From CAYWFU01 sp964457585 (GTDB taxonomy: Bacteria > JACRDZ01): DNA of 25,271 nucleotides. The translations under genes and the position numbers were made by a program. Every line of letters starts with the position of its first letter. Position 1 is the first letter of the stretch. Below, one piece after another: positions 16,669 to 24,200 of the stretch. Where the stretch lies: the NCBI GenBank assembly GCA_964457585.1, contig CAYWFU010000038.1, positions 1 to 25,271 on the forward strand, read 5' to 3'. The notes under the pieces were generated by a model. The model saw only the letters and a program-made list of their open reading frames with translations, was not told the DNA's origin and did no database searches.

Positions 16669-18006
16669 TTACTGTTTTAATAATTTTTTTATTATTGTCT
16701 GATATACTGTTATACCTTCTTTAAATGAATTTATTGCTTTATCTTCTTCACCTTTTTCAAGAAGTATCATACCTATTTCATAATGTACTCTTGGCAAATT
16801 TGGATGAATTTCTTTAGCTTTACTGAATTCGCTAAACATATCACCTTCACTTGTATTTCCTTTAAAGAAACCTAATGCTTTATTGAAATATTCCATTGCT
16901 TCATCTTTTTTCTTCTCTTTTAAAGCTACCATTCCAAGTCCATAATAAGCATCCCCTGAAGCTATTTTACGCATTCTAAAACGCTCTTCTCCACTTCGTC
17001 CAGTATATTTAATTCCTGTTGTATCACCTTTAATAGCTAATTCATATTCTTTTTTTGCGTCATCTATCATTCCACTTTGCAATGAAAAATCTCCATATAG
17101 TATATGATTAAGCGGATTGCCCGGTTCTAATTCCAAAATTGTAATATATTCTACCATAGCATTTTCTTTATCTTTTTTATCTTCATAAATTCGTACTATT
17201 ATTTTATGCGGGTCTACGTATTGAGGGTCTTCTTTTATTGCTAATTTTAATTCTTCAAAAGCTTTATCTACCTTGTCCTTATCCATGAATTGAATAGCAT
17301 TTTTATAATAAGTTGCCGCCTTACCTTTCGGTTCATATTTTTGAGGTTTAGATGCATCGACTTTGGTTAATCCTAATGCAATATTAATATTATCTTCGAG
17401 TATTTTTTCACCGCCAAAAGTTGGAAAGCTTGACAAGTCAAAAGTAACTATGCCAGATGTATTAATAAAAGCAGTACTTGGAAAAGGAACTATACCATAG
17501 GCATTATATATTTTTAGTCCTTCATCAATAACCACCGTAAAACTTATACCATTTTCTGTAATATATTTTTTTATTTCATTAATTTCTTCTGGTGTAAAAT
17601 CAGGATTTCGAACAATATTGTTTTGCTTGTCATATATTGATTTGACTGGAGCTGTTATAGCTATTATTTCCAATCCATTACTTTTAAATTTATCATGCAT
17701 TTTTTTTAAGGCATCTATTTCCTGAATCCATTTAGAACCAGCATCATAAGCTTTACCAGCAGCTTCCTCTCCTTCTTTAACCTGACGAGTTAAATCCAAT
17801 TTCCAGAAAAATAACACAGCAGCATTCTTACCCAGAATTGAATCTAGAGAAAACGGAGCCCCATCAATTTTATTTGCAGTAAAAGTTAAGGCTTTATCAC
17901 CTTTTTTTACATTATTAAAAGCTCCTACTGGAAGACTGCTTAAAACAAGCAAAAAGCTAATAAATATACTCAATACTATCATTTTTTTTTGCTTTTTTCT
18001 TCCCAT
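16669..18006 (-). CDS. exported cysteine-free thioredoxin-fold (redoxin/TlpA-like) protein with TPR domain
   Basis: 445 residues. Signal peptide about 1-29. Residues 33-215 have the AhpC/TSA-redoxin layout: GDKALTFTANKIDGAPFSL, then AAVLFFWKLD where TlpA-type proteins have a W-C-x-x-C active site (here WKLDLT, 68-73), EIIAIT, and the cis-proline segment GIVPFPSTAFINTSG (171-185). Residues 229-445 are TPR repeats (FEELKLAIKEDP, AKKEYELAIKGD, AMEYFNKALGFF, AINSFKEGITVYQ). There is no cysteine anywhere in the protein, so it cannot be a thiol-disulfide enzyme or peroxidase. RBS AGGAG lies 6 bases before the ATG. It sits between cytochrome genes; binding apocytochrome or other partners without catalysis is a plausible but unproved role. 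Confidence 0.85.
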   Translation of the reverse strand: MGRKKQKKMIVLSIFISFLLVLSSLPVGAFNNVKKGDKALTFTANKIDGAPFSLDSILGKNAAVLFFWKLDLTRQVKEGEEAAGKAYDAGSKWIQEIDALKKMHDKFKSNGLEIIAITAPVKSIYDKQNNIVRNPDFTPEEINEIKKYITENGISFTVVIDEGLKIYNAYGIVPFPSTAFINTSGIVTFDLSSFPTFGGEKILEDNINIALGLTKVDASKPQKYEPKGKAATYYKNAIQFMDKDKVDKAFEELKLAIKEDPQYVDPHKIIVRIYEDKKDKENAMVEYITILELEPGNPLNHILYGDFSLQSGMIDDAKKEYELAIKGDTTGIKYTGRSGEERFRMRKIASGDAYYGLGMVALKEKKKDEAMEYFNKALGFFKGNTSEGDMFSEFSKAKEIHPNLPRVHYEIGMILLEKGEEDKAINSFKEGITVYQTIIKKLLKQ

Positions 18007-18051
18007 TTTTTACTCCTATGATATTTATAAATAATTTATTATAAGATAAAA

Positions 18052-18077
18052 AACCCTGCGGTCTATACCACAGGGTT
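18052..18077 (-). terminator. Rho-independent terminator of the 16-site cytochrome gene (TGAAGAACC family)
   Basis: In the minus-strand RNA AACCCUGUGG (18077-18068) pairs with CCGCAGGGUU (18061-18052) across a 6-base loop, using one U-G wobble; the plus-strand version would have a C-A mismatch, so the hairpin is built for the minus strand. It continues into TTTTTTATC. The gene's stop codon TAA is followed directly by TGAAGAACCC. Confidence 0.85.
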
Positions 18078-18082
18078 CTTCA

Positions 18083-19810
18083 TTACCATTCTTTTCTATC
18101 TACAGGATTTTCTCGATCATATTGACGCGGTTTATGGCATCCAACTACACATTTTCCTCCAGTTGGATTTTTTGTAAACTGAATACTGTAACTCCAGAAT
18201 TCACTAAAAGGAATCTCTCTGCGAATATGTTTTTCTTGATCTGAAGCATGCATTTCATGACATGCTCTGCATGATCTACCTTTTTTCCTATTAACATGAG
18301 CAAAGTGGAGATTCTGACTTCCATTTCGGAAATCTGTCAAAGTTGTTGTAAATTCATCCAGAGTAATTGTTTTTTGATGACAGTTAAAGCACAAATCATA
18401 TTTTTGCACTTCAAAAGGAGTATAAAATTCTTTTGGAAATTCTTTAATTAAAATTTTTGTGAAATCTGATCCGTGAGGATTATGACAGGCAACACAGTCT
18501 CCCTGTATAACTGGACCATGTGGATATTTTTCCATTGTGCGTGCTTTCATAGATGGATGACAATTCACACTGAAACATAATTCTGAACCTGCTTTAAATA
18601 AATGATATTTAACGTCTGTACCATGTGCATCATGACATTCTGTGCATTTACCTTGTGCTATTGGTGCATGAGGGACTTTTACACTCTTACCTTTTTTCCC
18701 TTCTCCAACGTGACATAGCTCATTACATAATTCAAATCCATTTGGCTTTAAAAGTTGAGCTTTTTGATCTGATGAATGAGCAGTGTGACATTTAGTGCAT
18801 TCACCTTTAGCTACAGGCGGATGCACATATTCTTTTTTGAAAGCTTCTCTTTTTTCCTGATGACACATAAAACACAAATCCGCTCCAGCTTCTTCTAATT
18901 GATAGCGGTTTGGAGATCCATGAGGATTGTGACATACGTTACAATCATTAGCTGCTACAGGTCCATGAACATATTTACCTTCTGCTTTATTTCCTTGATG
19001 GCACATATAGCACAAATCAGCTCCCCATCTTCTTAAACTAAATTTGAATTTAGAACCATGAGGGTCATGACAGGCAATACAGTCACCACCACCAACAGGT
19101 CCATGAATATAATTCTGGGCAAATTGAGCTTCTTTATCAGTGTGACATCTGTAGCATAATGGACTACCTGTAGTAACTAATTCAAATTTATTAACTGAAC
19201 CATGAGGTGTATGGCAGGCATTACATGCATCTGTCGCGACCGGACCATGCACAAAGTCGTATGCTTTTGAACTTCTGTCTTTATGACATTGATCACTAAC
19301 ACAAGTAAGTTCGCCTCTTCTTAATTTATTGAATGTTCGTTCTGCGAAATCATGACATTGCACACAATCTGATTCTTTCTCCACAGTATCATGTGTATAA
19401 AAAACTGAAAACATTTTATTTATATCTGGTGGAATTTTCGTACCAGCATCCTTATAAAATACATCCAGGGTTGAAATACCAACATCTTTCTCTTCACCTT
19501 TTATAGTAATCTTATTTAATCCTGCATCCAGGGATAAATTCACATAAAATATCCCATCCTTTACTTTAGCTAATTTTCTTGGTTCATTATTGATTAATAT
19601 ACTTATACCATTAAGTTTTTCATCACTTACTGTACCAATAATACTTATTGCCTTTCTCATTACCACAATATTACTCTTAGGAATTAATAATTTTATTGCG
19701 GAAATCTCCACAGCGCATTCTACTTGCCTCGCTTTACTAAAAAGAGCCAGAAACATCACAAATAAGAAACTTAAAAAAACAAATTTCTTTAAAATGTTTT
19801 CCTTATACAT
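18083..19810 (-). CDS. Ig-like/doubled-CXXCH multiheme cytochrome c, 16 candidate sites
   Basis: 575 residues: signal peptide (to about 33), Ig-like beta domain (about 37-120, SLDAGLNKITIKG), linker VFYTH, then heme repeats. Twelve CXXCH motifs plus CX4CH at 170-176 and 412-418 and CX3CH at 362-367 and 554-559. Six tandem units of about 46-48 residues, each HGPV(or HPPV/HAPI)-x4-CxxCH-x-xHGS-...-CxxCH, run from about 188 to 450; the second site is stretched in units 5 and 6 at most. The histidines in HGP and PHG are candidate axial ligands. RBS AGGAG lies 9 bases before the ATG. A strong promoter lies at 19934-19962 and a strong terminator follows at 18052-18077, so it may be a single-gene unit. 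A periplasmic or outer-membrane-associated electron relay is likely. Confidence 0.92.
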   Translation of the reverse strand: MYKENILKKFVFLSFLFVMFLALFSKARQVECAVEISAIKLLIPKSNIVVMRKAISIIGTVSDEKLNGISILINNEPRKLAKVKDGIFYVNLSLDAGLNKITIKGEEKDVGISTLDVFYKDAGTKIPPDINKMFSVFYTHDTVEKESDCVQCHDFAERTFNKLRRGELTCVSDQCHKDRSSKAYDFVHGPVATDACNACHTPHGSVNKFELVTTGSPLCYRCHTDKEAQFAQNYIHGPVGGGDCIACHDPHGSKFKFSLRRWGADLCYMCHQGNKAEGKYVHGPVAANDCNVCHNPHGSPNRYQLEEAGADLCFMCHQEKREAFKKEYVHPPVAKGECTKCHTAHSSDQKAQLLKPNGFELCNELCHVGEGKKGKSVKVPHAPIAQGKCTECHDAHGTDVKYHLFKAGSELCFSVNCHPSMKARTMEKYPHGPVIQGDCVACHNPHGSDFTKILIKEFPKEFYTPFEVQKYDLCFNCHQKTITLDEFTTTLTDFRNGSQNLHFAHVNRKKGRSCRACHEMHASDQEKHIRREIPFSEFWSYSIQFTKNPTGGKCVVGCHKPRQYDRENPVDRKEW

Positions 19811-19933
19811 CTCATGCTTCTCCTTTCTTAATTATGAATAATTTTTTTTTTCATTTTTTAAAATATTATAATATGCGAGTTTAATGATATTAGCCGCTCC
19901 TCTATAATTAAATGAATAATGATTGGTTTAAAT

Positions 19934-19962
19934 AGTATAAAATAGCAATATGAGTCTGTCAA
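19934..19962 (-). promoter_or_regulatory. sigma70-type promoter of the cytochrome cluster
   Basis: On the minus strand, TTGACA (19957-19962), a 17-base spacer and TATACT (19934-19939), giving a leader of about 115 bases before the ATG at 19810. It is the outermost promoter of the leftward cytochrome block. Confidence 0.8.
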
Positions 19963-20002
19963 GTAAAAAAAAAAAATATTTTAATCTAAATATATTTTTT
20001 TC

Positions 20003-20032
20003 TTGACATTGATATTAAAATAATGTTAGGCT
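20003..20032 (+). promoter_or_regulatory. probable extended -10 promoter of the lipoprotein pair
   Basis: TTGACA (20003-20008), an 18-base spacer and TAGGCT (20027-20032) preceded by TGT, an extended -10 element. The -10 hexamer is weak. It is divergent from the cytochrome promoter 40 bases away, so the two could share a regulator. Confidence 0.5.
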
Positions 20033-20206
20033 ACTAGATATTTTAATATATTTTATTTTTAATTTGCATGATTTTAATAATTGAATTTATGGGAGGAAAT
20101 TATTAAAATAGTCCATATCTATCATAACAATAATCAAACAATAACCAATCATTAACCTAAAGATATAAAATATAAAATAAAATTTTTTTTATGAGGAGGT
20201 GAAATA

Positions 20207-20692
20207 ATGAGGAAAAAAGGTTTATATCTTGCTTTTTTATTAGTCATGATTCTTTTTATTTTTTCTTCTTGTAGTTGCGAGCAAGTTTTAAAAGGGAATC
20301 TAAGTGGTTTAGGATGGGGAGAAGCATGGGTACGCGGACAGGTAGTTCGTGAAACAAAACTTGAAGGCGGTGGTTATTATTGGTCTGGATTAGGTGAGGT
20401 TTTAATATCAACTGATGTGGGCAATGACTATACTTTTACAGTAACAACTCAACAAACTCAATTAGAGGTACCTCCGCGAAGCCAAGTTCCAGGTGAAAGT
20501 AGTAGGCTTTTGCAGGTTGGAGAATTTGAATTAAAAGTACCATTCAGAATTGGAGAAACAGCTAAATCAAAAAAAATTACCGTATATGCAGAAAGAGAAA
20601 CTTTTACTGGTATTGCTTCATATGCAAATGTTTTAATTGTTGATGGACAGGCAACTAAACCAGTACTTATAAAAGTAACAACTGTAAAATAA
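20207..20692 (+). CDS. small lipoprotein of unknown function
   Basis: 161 residues with an N-terminal hydrophobic segment (5-20) ending in FSSC, giving a likely lipidated Cys22 (a second Cys at 24 is close). The remainder is beta-rich, with alternating hydrophobic stretches such as VLISTDVGNDYTFTV and GEFELKVPFRIGE, which suggests one compact beta-sandwich domain. I recognise no family. The ribosome binding site AGGAGGTG is nearly perfect, 5 bases before the ATG. It is followed 44 bases later by another lipoprotein gene on the same strand and is divergent from the cytochrome block, so a cell-envelope role linked to the cytochromes is possible. Confidence 0.8.
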   Translation: MRKKGLYLAFLLVMILFIFSSCSCEQVLKGNLSGLGWGEAWVRGQVVRETKLEGGGYYWSGLGEVLISTDVGNDYTFTVTTQQTQLEVPPRSQVPGESSRLLQVGEFELKVPFRIGETAKSKKITVYAERETFTGIASYANVLIVDGQATKPVLIKVTTVK

Positions 20693-20736
20693 ATTAATCA
20701 ATTTGAAATTATATAAGAGAAAGGAGTGAATAATAA

Positions 20737-21249
20737 ATGTTTATAAGTAAACGTTTTCTCTTAATGCTTTTTTTATTAATGATACTGATAAATATTTCAG
20801 GATGCGGGACTTCTGATCGTCCAGCACCATTACAACCGCAATTATATGGGGATCCAAAAGGTGTAAATTTTATAAACGATAGACCTCCATTAGAAAAACC
20901 AGATCCTCCAAGTAATTTAGTCGCTTCTTACGAAACTGATCCGGTCACCTTTGATACCCTCGGGATTAAATTGACATGGTTAAGGGTTAATGATCCTTAC
21001 GATCTAACAGGATATGTCAAATCATACAAAGTATTTCGCAATGACAAACCAACAACTCAATTAGGATTTGATATATCTGATCCTGCAGATAAATCAACTG
21101 CTGCATCAATGGAATATAAAGATCTTTCAAGTTTTACTAAAGGTGGAATTTATTATTATTGGGTAATAGCGGTAAGTAACAACGGTGAAGTCAGCGATCC
21201 TTCTAATGTGTCAGAATCGAAGCAGATTAATAGTAATATAAATCAATAA
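20737..21249 (+). CDS. fibronectin type III domain lipoprotein
   Basis: 170 residues: hydrophobic signal (6-20) with lipobox NISGC (Cys23), a proline-rich linker to about 58 (PAPLQPQLYGDP, PPLEKPDPP), then one fibronectin type III domain (about 58-162). Fn3 signs are PPSNLVASY at its start, IKLTWLRVND in strand B, GYVKSYKVFRND in strand C, and YYYWVIAVSNNGEVSDPSN in strands F-G. Such domains mediate protein or carbohydrate contacts outside the cell. RBS AGGAGTG lies 8 bases before the ATG. It is probably co-transcribed with the preceding lipoprotein and stops at a shared convergent hairpin. Confidence 0.85.
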   Translation: MFISKRFLLMLFLLMILINISGCGTSDRPAPLQPQLYGDPKGVNFINDRPPLEKPDPPSNLVASYETDPVTFDTLGIKLTWLRVNDPYDLTGYVKSYKVFRNDKPTTQLGFDISDPADKSTAASMEYKDLSSFTKGGIYYYWVIAVSNNGEVSDPSNVSESKQINSNINQ

Positions 21250-21251
21250 AT

Positions 21252-21284
21252 GAAGAACCCTGTGGCTCTGCCACAGGGTTCTTC
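21252..21284. terminator. convergent hairpin terminator (TGAAGAACC family)
   Basis: GAAGAACCCTGTGG (21252-21265) and CCACAGGGTTCTTC (21271-21284) form a 14-bp perfect stem with loop CTCTG, directly after the Fn3 lipoprotein stop codon and 31 bases after the end of the iscU-like gene on the other strand. The tail is T-rich on the minus side (TTCTTCATTTATTG) and weaker on the plus side. It probably serves both genes. Confidence 0.78.
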
Positions 21285-21315
21285 TGTCTCTGATAGGAAT
21301 ATCTTAAGGCTGCTC

Positions 21316-21744
21316 TTAACCAACATCATGAAGATTATCAGGATTGATCTCTATTATAGGGGAAGGTAATTTGCGGCGTTTATAATAATCATTTATTGCT
21401 GCGCGCAGAGCTTCTTCAGCTAACACTGCACAATGCATTTTGTTTTTGGATTGTCCACCGAAAGCTTTAGTTATTGTTTCATTTGAAATTCTAAGTGCTT
21501 TTTCTATATTATTACCTTTTATCATTTCTGTAAGCATAGAACCGGAAGCTATAGTTGCACCGCATCCAAATATTTTAAATTTTGCATCTATAATTATTTC
21601 ATTTTTTACTTTAATATATAATACCATTATATCGCCGCATATAGGATTATTTATTTTTCCAATTCCATCTGCATCTGCAATTTCACCTATATTGACCGGA
21701 TTTTTAAAATAATCTGAAATATTTGTATGTGCTTTTTCATTCAT
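21316..21744 (-). CDS. iron-sulfur cluster scaffold, IscU/NifU N-terminal type
   Basis: 142 residues matching the IscU/NifU_N fold, on which [2Fe-2S] clusters are assembled in the cytoplasm. The three ligand cysteines and the conserved aspartate are present: NPICGD (Cys36, Asp38), FGCGATIASGS (Cys61) and MHCAVLAEEAL (Cys105). The LPPVK motif that binds the HscA chaperone in classical IscU is replaced by GGQSKNK, which suggests a chaperone-independent scaffold. The start ATG overlaps the end of jag by 8 bases (ATGAATGA) and has no ribosome binding site of its own, so translation is coupled. No iscS/nifS cysteine desulfurase is in the window. The distance from yidC-jag function makes this an unusual partner for the operon. 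Confidence 0.9.
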   Translation of the reverse strand: MNEKAHTNISDYFKNPVNIGEIADADGIGKINNPICGDIMVLYIKVKNEIIIDAKFKIFGCGATIASGSMLTEMIKGNNIEKALRISNETITKAFGGQSKNKMHCAVLAEEALRAAINDYYKRRKLPSPIIEINPDNLHDVG

Positions 21745-22393
21745 TTATATTTTTAAAAGATTGAATAGGAGTTATAACAACTGTACGATATTCTCCCTGT
21801 CCTTTACTAAAAGTTCTAATATCTGTATTTTTATCTAAAGTCATGTGTACAACTTTACGATCCTCAGGGGATAAATTCTCAAGTATTATTTCTGAATTAC
21901 TTTCTAATGCTTTCTCTGCATATCGTAAAGCCATATTTTTAAGCATATCTTCACGTTTTTTACGATATTTTCCAACATCTAAAATTATTCTCTTTTTTTC
22001 AAGTTGTTCTCTGTTATAAATAAGATTCATTAAGTGCTGGACAGAATTTATTGTTCTACCCCATTTACCAATTATTAAACCTTCATCCTTACTGTTAAAA
22101 TCAACAAATATTTTTTCCTGGCTTTCTCTTACGCTTTTAATGCTATGATCTACATTCATTTGATTTAAAAATTTATTTAACAGCATTTCAATTTTTTGCT
22201 TTCGCTCTTCTTCATTTATAGATTCTTTAATGCTGGCTCTAATCCTTACTTTCTTTTTTAAATTAAAAAAACCTTTATTTTCTCCATTTTCAAGAATTTC
22301 AATATTAACCCGCTCACGTGAAACTGATAAACTATCAAGTGCTTTCTGAACTGCTTCTTCAAACGTTTTACCCTCTTCTTCAATAAAATTCAT
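21737..22393 (-). CDS. jag: RNA-binding protein Jag/KhpB (SpoIIIJ-associated)
   Basis: 218 residues with the three Jag domains in order: Jag_N (about 1-53, EEEGKTFEEAVQKAL and KKGFFNL-like NKGFFNLKKKVRI), a KH domain with the GxxG loop in GLIIGKWGRTINSVQ (105-119), and a C-terminal R3H domain (from about 145, with LSPEDRKVVHMTL and GQGEYRTVVITP). The protein binds RNA in the cytoplasm and is regularly encoded just after yidC. RBS GGAGGG lies 8-9 bases before the ATG. It sits 57 bases after yidC and overlaps the following iscU-like gene. Confidence 0.93.
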   Translation of the reverse strand: MNFIEEEGKTFEEAVQKALDSLSVSRERVNIEILENGENKGFFNLKKKVRIRASIKESINEEERKQKIEMLLNKFLNQMNVDHSIKSVRESQEKIFVDFNSKDEGLIIGKWGRTINSVQHLMNLIYNREQLEKKRIILDVGKYRKKREDMLKNMALRYAEKALESNSEIILENLSPEDRKVVHMTLDKNTDIRTFSKGQGEYRTVVITPIQSFKNINE

Positions 22394-22450
22394 AAGGAAA
22401 TCCCTCCTTATTTTAATAAAAATTAATATTATAATATTAACATATAAAAT

Positions 22451-24127
22451 TTAATTTTGCAAAGTTAATTTTTTATTTATAAAATATTGATGAATAATAC
22501 TAAGTACATTATTTAAAAACCAATATAATACAAGCCCTGATGGCATATTATAAAACATAACTCCAAAAATTATCGGCATTCCATATAATAATAATTTTTG
22601 CTGAAGTTTTTCCTCATTGGATGCATTTGTATTTTTGTTTGTAGTCATTCTCTGTTGTACAACCATAGAAACTAACATTAAAATTGGTAAAATATTTAAT
22701 CCTATTGTTCCAAAATGTATAATAGTATCTGGTTTTGAAAGATCTTTAATCCACAGCATAAAAGGAGCATGCCTTAATTCAATTGCATTATTTAACGCGT
22801 TAAATAATGCCCAAAAAATAGGTATTTGCGCAAGAATAGGGAGACAGCCGCCAAAAGGATTTATCTTTCTATCTTTATACAGCTTCATTACTTCTGCATT
22901 AAAACGTTGGGTATCATTTTTATATTTTTGTTTTAAAGCATCTATTTCTGGTTGTATACTATGCAATTTTTTCATGGAAACAAAACTTTTTTCTGTTAAA
23001 GGCATAAAAAGAACTTTAAGTATTACTGTAATAATAATTATTGCTACACCATAATTATTTACTAATTTGTTTAAATATTTTAAAATAACCAATAACCCTT
23101 TACTCATACCTCCAAAAAATCCAAAATCTATGTTTTCTTCTAAGCCCTTTTCAAAGGATGTAAGTATTTCATAATTTTTAGGGCCCATATAAATATCAAA
23201 TTTTTCTTCTGAGCTTTTACCCGGATTTAAACTTTTTTCACTTGCACCGATTCCAATATTATAAAAGGTATTCGCTCCCTCTCCATTTTTGTTTAATAAT
23301 AATGTTTTGTTTGCTATTCCAGGTATCATTGTTATCACAAAATATTTATTCGCAGTTGATATCCAATAATGATTTGATTGATTTTCTATAGGAAATATTT
23401 CACTCTTCTCAACATCAGAGTTCTTTATATGTTTTACTTTGCCAGCAATACAAGTTATTATGGAATTTTCTTTCTTGCCTGTTTCTGTATCAATTAACAT
23501 AGGTTCCCACACCGATTTATATGCTGGTACAATGAATGTGTTGTTATCCACATTTGAAATATTTATATTGGCTGAAACTAAATAACTGTTATTTTTTAAT
23601 ATGAATTTTTTGTTAAATTTTATTATAGGGGAAATTTTAGTTGTATAAGTAAAAATCAGCCCTGTCCCATCAGAATATTTTTCTGTTTCAATATCCCAGA
23701 TACCTAAATTTAATTCCATATTCAAGCGGGCATCCTCAAAAAATATTCCAAGAGGAGAAAATATATCTGAATTATTTAAATCAATTAAATTTATATCTTT
23801 ATTTTCCTGATCTTTATAATCTTTTAAAATAATCTTTTTTACAACTCCACCGCGATTTGAAAAAACTAATTTTAGCACTTGATTTTCAAGTTCAACGTCA
23901 TTAGCGCTAATTATTTTTTTTTCTCCTGATATTTCTTCCAATGTTGAAGTTTGCGAAATAGAATTTTCATCTACAAACCTTTCCTTTAATATTTCATTAG
24001 GGTTATTTATATTTTCTTCTGCTTTTTTATCAATATTTACAGGTTTATTCGGAGATTGAAAAACCAGGCTCCATATAAGCATAATACCTACAGATACTAC
24101 AACAGCTAAAAATAGTCTCTTTTCCAT
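22451..24127 (-). CDS. yidC: membrane protein insertase YidC (diderm type)
   Basis: Inserts and folds inner-membrane proteins alone or with SecYEG. From the ATG at 24127 it has 558 residues, the usual size for Gram-negative YidC. TM1 is MEKRLFLAVVVSVGIMLIW (1-19), then a polar region and the large periplasmic P1 domain to about 330, then the conserved core: NYGVAIIIITVILKVLFMPL, the cytoplasmic hairpin with MKKLHSIQPEIDALKQKYKN, GGCLPILAQIPIFWALF, and GLVLYWFLNNVLSIIHQY near the end. An upstream in-frame ATG at 24187 would add 20 residues unlike YidC; GGAG 8 bases before 24127 decides the start. It follows yidD and precedes jag in the standard order. Confidence 0.96.
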   Translation of the reverse strand: MEKRLFLAVVVSVGIMLIWSLVFQSPNKPVNIDKKAEENINNPNEILKERFVDENSISQTSTLEEISGEKKIISANDVELENQVLKLVFSNRGGVVKKIILKDYKDQENKDINLIDLNNSDIFSPLGIFFEDARLNMELNLGIWDIETEKYSDGTGLIFTYTTKISPIIKFNKKFILKNNSYLVSANINISNVDNNTFIVPAYKSVWEPMLIDTETGKKENSIITCIAGKVKHIKNSDVEKSEIFPIENQSNHYWISTANKYFVITMIPGIANKTLLLNKNGEGANTFYNIGIGASEKSLNPGKSSEEKFDIYMGPKNYEILTSFEKGLEENIDFGFFGGMSKGLLVILKYLNKLVNNYGVAIIIITVILKVLFMPLTEKSFVSMKKLHSIQPEIDALKQKYKNDTQRFNAEVMKLYKDRKINPFGGCLPILAQIPIFWALFNALNNAIELRHAPFMLWIKDLSKPDTIIHFGTIGLNILPILMLVSMVVQQRMTTNKNTNASNEEKLQQKLLLYGMPIIFGVMFYNMPSGLVLYWFLNNVLSIIHQYFINKKLTLQN

Positions 24128-24200
24128 ATATTTTTCTCCAAAAATTTTATTTAGAACCGTTTTATCTGGACGTGCCAAGAATACCATGGTGCAAGGTTCT

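Larger units (their letters stand above)
19811..20206. other. 396-base divergent intergenic region
   Basis: A very AT-rich gap between the leftward cytochrome gene and the rightward lipoprotein gene. It holds two back-to-back promoters (19934-19962 minus, 20003-20032 plus), their leaders, and no ORF or RNA gene that I can support. The plus-strand leader is about 165 bases long and has no obvious stable fold. Confidence 0.7.

Noticed and set aside
18083..19810. Nucleotide-level tandem repeats in the 16-site cytochrome as a CRISPR-like array
   Set aside because: The periodicity is that of the 46-48-residue protein repeat (about 140 bases) with diverged DNA sequence; there are no identical short repeats with unique spacers.
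22617..23054. 145-residue plus-strand ORF
   Set aside because: It lies entirely antisense to the conserved core of yidC, lacks a ribosome binding site and has no recognisable domain; it is a shadow of the opposite strand.
24128..24187. ATG at 24187 as the yidC start
   Set aside because: The extra 20 residues do not belong to YidC, whose TM1 begins at MEKRLFLAVV; a GGAG is placed correctly only for 24127, and the upstream ATG lies in the degenerate TGAAGAACC element.
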